This document shows positions 5,568-7,237 of a stretch of 7,237 bases of DNA, piece after piece. A model generated the notes under the pieces. The model saw nothing but the letters and a program-made list of their open reading frames with translations. It searched no databases and was not told the DNA's origin. The DNA comes from an uncultured Agathobacter sp. (lineage in GTDB: Bacteria > Bacillota > Clostridia > Lachnospirales > Lachnospiraceae). The stretch spans positions 1 through 7,237 of the forward strand of contig CAKRKX010000105.1 in the NCBI GenBank assembly GCA_934358675.1, read 5' to 3'. The translations under genes and the position numbers were made by a program. How positions within the stretch are numbered: position 1 is the first letter of the stretch; each line of letters opens with the position of its first letter.

Positions 5568-6290
5568 TTAAACTTCGATCTGTGAGAACACGCTACCAAG
5601 TCCCTGTTGGATCAGAAGATCCGCCTGCTTATCACGCGGCGTTGCACTCTTATTGATAACAACCAGTTTGTTTCCGTTGTAATAATCGATCAGTCCTGCT
5701 GCCGGATAGACCGCAAGCGATGTGCCTCCGACAATCAGCATATCCGCATGGCTGATATAATAGACCGCATCCTGCAGCGTCTTCTGATTTAACCCTTCCT
5801 CATACAGTACGACATCCGGCTTCACCGGTCCGCCGCACACCGGACACTTCGGCACACCCTCAGAATGCAGAATATCCTCCGCACTCATCGGCTCATAACA
5901 GCGCTCACAATAATTGCGCAACACGCTTCCATGCAGCTCCATGACATTCTTGCTTCCCGCCTTCTGATGCAGTCCGTCAATATTCTGTGTCACGATACCT
6001 TTGAGCTTTCCAGCTTTCTCCAGCTCCGCAAGCTTCTTGTGCGTGATATTTGGTTCCGCATCCAGACAAAGCATTTTATCCCGGTAAAAGCGATAGAATT
6101 CTTCCGGGTTATTTCGATAAAATGTATGACTTAAAATCGTTTCCGGCGGAAATTTGTACTTCTGATTATAAAGCCCGTCCACACTTCGGAAATCTGGGAT
6201 TCCGCTTTCTGTGGATACACCGGCACCTCCAAAGAAAACGATATTATCCGATTCTTTTACCCACTGCAAAAACTGCTCAACTGCTTCCAT
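5568..6290 (-). CDS. NAD-dependent protein deacylase, Sir2 family (class U/CobB-like)
   Basis: This is a 240-residue sirtuin, complete by motif. GAGVSTESGIPDFR (22-35) binds NAD; TQNID (101-105) and the catalytic H120 in ELHGS follow. A zinc ribbon is formed by C128, C131, C149 and C152. KPDVVLYEEGLN (157-168), GTSL (189-192) and INKS (212-215) complete the Rossmann fold. The enzyme removes acyl groups from lysines using NAD, giving nicotinamide and O-acyl-ADP-ribose. The YEEGLN segment in place of the usual FGE-type motif resembles bacterial class U sirtuins. The start ATG 6288-6290 has GGAGG close upstream, and only 13 bp separate it from the ktrA stop. It is therefore probably in the ktr operon. 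Substrate specificity (acetyl or longer acyl) cannot be told from sequence alone. Confidence 0.95.
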   Translation of the reverse strand: MEAVEQFLQWVKESDNIVFFGGAGVSTESGIPDFRSVDGLYNQKYKFPPETILSHTFYRNNPEEFYRFYRDKMLCLDAEPNITHKKLAELEKAGKLKGIVTQNIDGLHQKAGSKNVMELHGSVLRNYCERCYEPMSAEDILHSEGVPKCPVCGGPVKPDVVLYEEGLNQKTLQDAVYYISHADMLIVGGTSLAVYPAAGLIDYYNGNKLVVINKSATPRDKQADLLIQQGLGSVFSQIEV

Positions 6291-6303
6291 TTCGCTACCT
6301 CCG

Positions 6304-6954
6304 TTACATTTGTTTTAATAACCTGGAAGCGCTCTCCTGATTCGACAGAATCATCAGATGCTCTCCCTCTGAAAATACATAATCCGCAGACGGTGAAATA
6401 TGCGTCTCTGTGCCTTTTTTCACACCAAGGATGTCCACACCATAGGTCTGACGGAAATTTAAGTCCATAATGGAATGACCGATCCATTCATTTTTCAGTG
6501 GAATCTCATAGATGGAATACTCGTCATCCAGCTCAATGTAATCAAACACATGATTAATGCTGCAGCGTTTCGCCAGTTTGACCGCAATATCCCGATCCGG
6601 ATAGATAACTTCATCCGCACCATTTCGGAGCAGAAACTTCGCATGTACGTCTCGATTCGCCTTGCTGATTACATGCATTGCGCCCATTTCTTTGACCAGG
6701 CTGGTAACCTCAAGACTGTTCTGGAAATTACTTCCGATACAGACAAAAACAATATCAAAGTTTCCAACGCCAAGGCTTCTGACCACCTGCGGATTCGTGC
6801 AGTCTCCGATCTGAATGTTCGTTACTTTATAAATCATATCTGCGACTTTGTCCTCGCTGATATCGACCGCCATCACATCATTTCCGAGCTTTAACAGATT
6901 CTCACAAAGATGATGTCCGAATTTACCCATTCCTATGATTAAGATTGATTTCAT
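6304..6954 (-). CDS. ktrA: Potassium uptake regulatory subunit KtrA/TrkA (single RCK unit)
   Basis: This is a 216-residue cytoplasmic protein with one TrkA-N (RCK) domain. The nucleotide-binding GMGKFG (8-13) ends its second strand at D31; GDCTN (50-54), VFVCIGSNFQNS (69-80) and ISKANRD (96-102) follow. A TrkA-C domain occupies about 140-214. The single-unit length fits KtrA of Gram-positive bacteria rather than the duplicated TrkA of enterics. Such subunits form an octameric ring that binds ATP/ADP or NAD(H) and gates the KtrB/TrkH membrane subunit. The start ATG 6952-6954 has AAGGAGG at 6960-6966, which overlaps the stop codon of the upstream ktrB frame; an ATG six codons earlier is disfavoured. 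Because the partner gene carries an in-frame stop, this subunit may lack its cognate channel in this copy. Confidence 0.94.
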   Translation of the reverse strand: MKSILIIGMGKFGHHLCENLLKLGNDVMAVDISEDKVADMIYKVTNIQIGDCTNPQVVRSLGVGNFDIVFVCIGSNFQNSLEVTSLVKEMGAMHVISKANRDVHAKFLLRNGADEVIYPDRDIAVKLAKRCSINHVFDYIELDDEYSIYEIPLKNEWIGHSIMDLNFRQTYGVDILGVKKGTETHISPSADYVFSEGEHLMILSNQESASRLLKQM

Positions 6955-6959
6955 GTTTT

Positions 6960-6966
6960 CCTCCTT
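6960..6966 (-). promoter_or_regulatory. Ribosome-binding site deciding the ktrA start
   Basis: AAGGAGG lies 5 nt before ATG 6952-6954 and shares bases with the TAA stop of the ktrB frame (6965-6967), an arrangement typical of coupled genes. Confidence 0.85.
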
Positions 6967-7237
6967 ACCCAATCGTTATCTTCTCTTCCGGCAGCGACAA
7001 GCCTTTCGCCTCAGGCTTTGCCACAAAAGACAACGCGAACGTCATGCTGCCGATTCGTCCGCAATACATCAATATCATGATCGCAATGCGTCCCACCACA
7101 TTGAGATCTCTCGTAATTCCTGTCGTCATGCCGACCGTGCTGATTGCTGACTACACCTCACACAATACATCACTCATGCGTAAATTGCTTGTTGCAAGAA
7201 TGAGGGTCACACTGATCAGTCCCAAAAACAGATTCAG
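6965..7237 (-). pseudogene. ktrB: TrkH/KtrB potassium channel subunit, 3' end, interrupted by in-frame TAG
   Basis: The last 90 codons before the TAA at 6965-6967 read as the C-terminal end of a TrkH/KtrB channel; the 5' part lies beyond the right edge. The segment before the interruption reads LNLFLGLISVTLILATSN and then LRMSDVLCEV. Codon 29 of the visible part is TAG (7151-7153). In the same frame, SAISTVGMTTGITRDL follows, the fourth selectivity-filter loop, then MILMYCGRIGSMTFALSF, the conserved GRxG end region. Family members read roughly FEVxSAxxTVG here, so the TAG sits exactly on a coding position and no frameshift is involved. A product ending there would lack the fourth pore loop and should not form a channel. 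TAG is also the true stop of four intact genes here, so routine decoding of TAG is unlikely. A base-calling error remains possible. Confidence 0.75.

Noticed and set aside
7151..7153. TAG recoding (pyrrolysine or a changed code) to explain the ktrB interruption
   Set aside because: TAG is the natural stop of four intact genes in the window (kinase, regulator, DUF975, rpsF) at the expected family ends. A mutation or error is simpler.

Overview
The window reads as a chromosomal stretch of a Gram-positive anaerobe of the Clostridia, probably Lachnospiraceae. The basis is strong AAGGAGG ribosome-binding sites, a VanR/VanS-like regulator pair, a DUF975 protein, a DUF951 gene next to rpsF, and moderate GC. 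This placement is inferred from gene content and style, not from a search. All eleven genes or gene fragments lie on the minus strand, so transcription runs from high to low coordinates. No mobile element, tRNA, rRNA or CRISPR array is visible.

In transcription order, the right end (7237 to about 5291) holds the 3' end of a TrkH/KtrB-type potassium channel gene, the regulatory subunit KtrA, a Sir2-family NAD-dependent deacylase and a small DUF951 protein. The ktrB fragment has an in-frame TAG just before its last selectivity-filter motif, with good TrkH-like sequence in the same frame on both sides. It looks like a nonsense mutation or a base-calling error.

The middle (about 5273 to 4000) is the conserved rpsF-ssb-rpsR operon. 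It has a near-consensus promoter, a short leader with a strong hairpin, a structured ssb-rpsR spacer, and a clear intrinsic terminator with a UUCG loop after rpsR. The operon couples two 30S ribosomal proteins, which bind each other on the platform, with single-stranded DNA-binding protein.

The left half (about 3910 to 963) is a three-gene unit: a DUF975 membrane protein, an OmpR/PhoB-type response regulator and a sensor histidine kinase. The three are tightly packed, with the regulator stop codon directly abutting the kinase start codon. The last unit (960 to 1) is an NfeD-like membrane protein followed by an SPFH/stomatin-type protein cut by the window edge. It has a plausible promoter of its own.

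Most of this is ordinary housekeeping and membrane-regulation content. The points most worth checking are the amber codon in ktrB, the two foldable elements in the rpsF operon (rpsF leader and ssb-rpsR spacer), and the DUF975 gene coupled to a two-component system with a 21-bp repeat in its tail. I did not find convincing evidence of a wholly new system.
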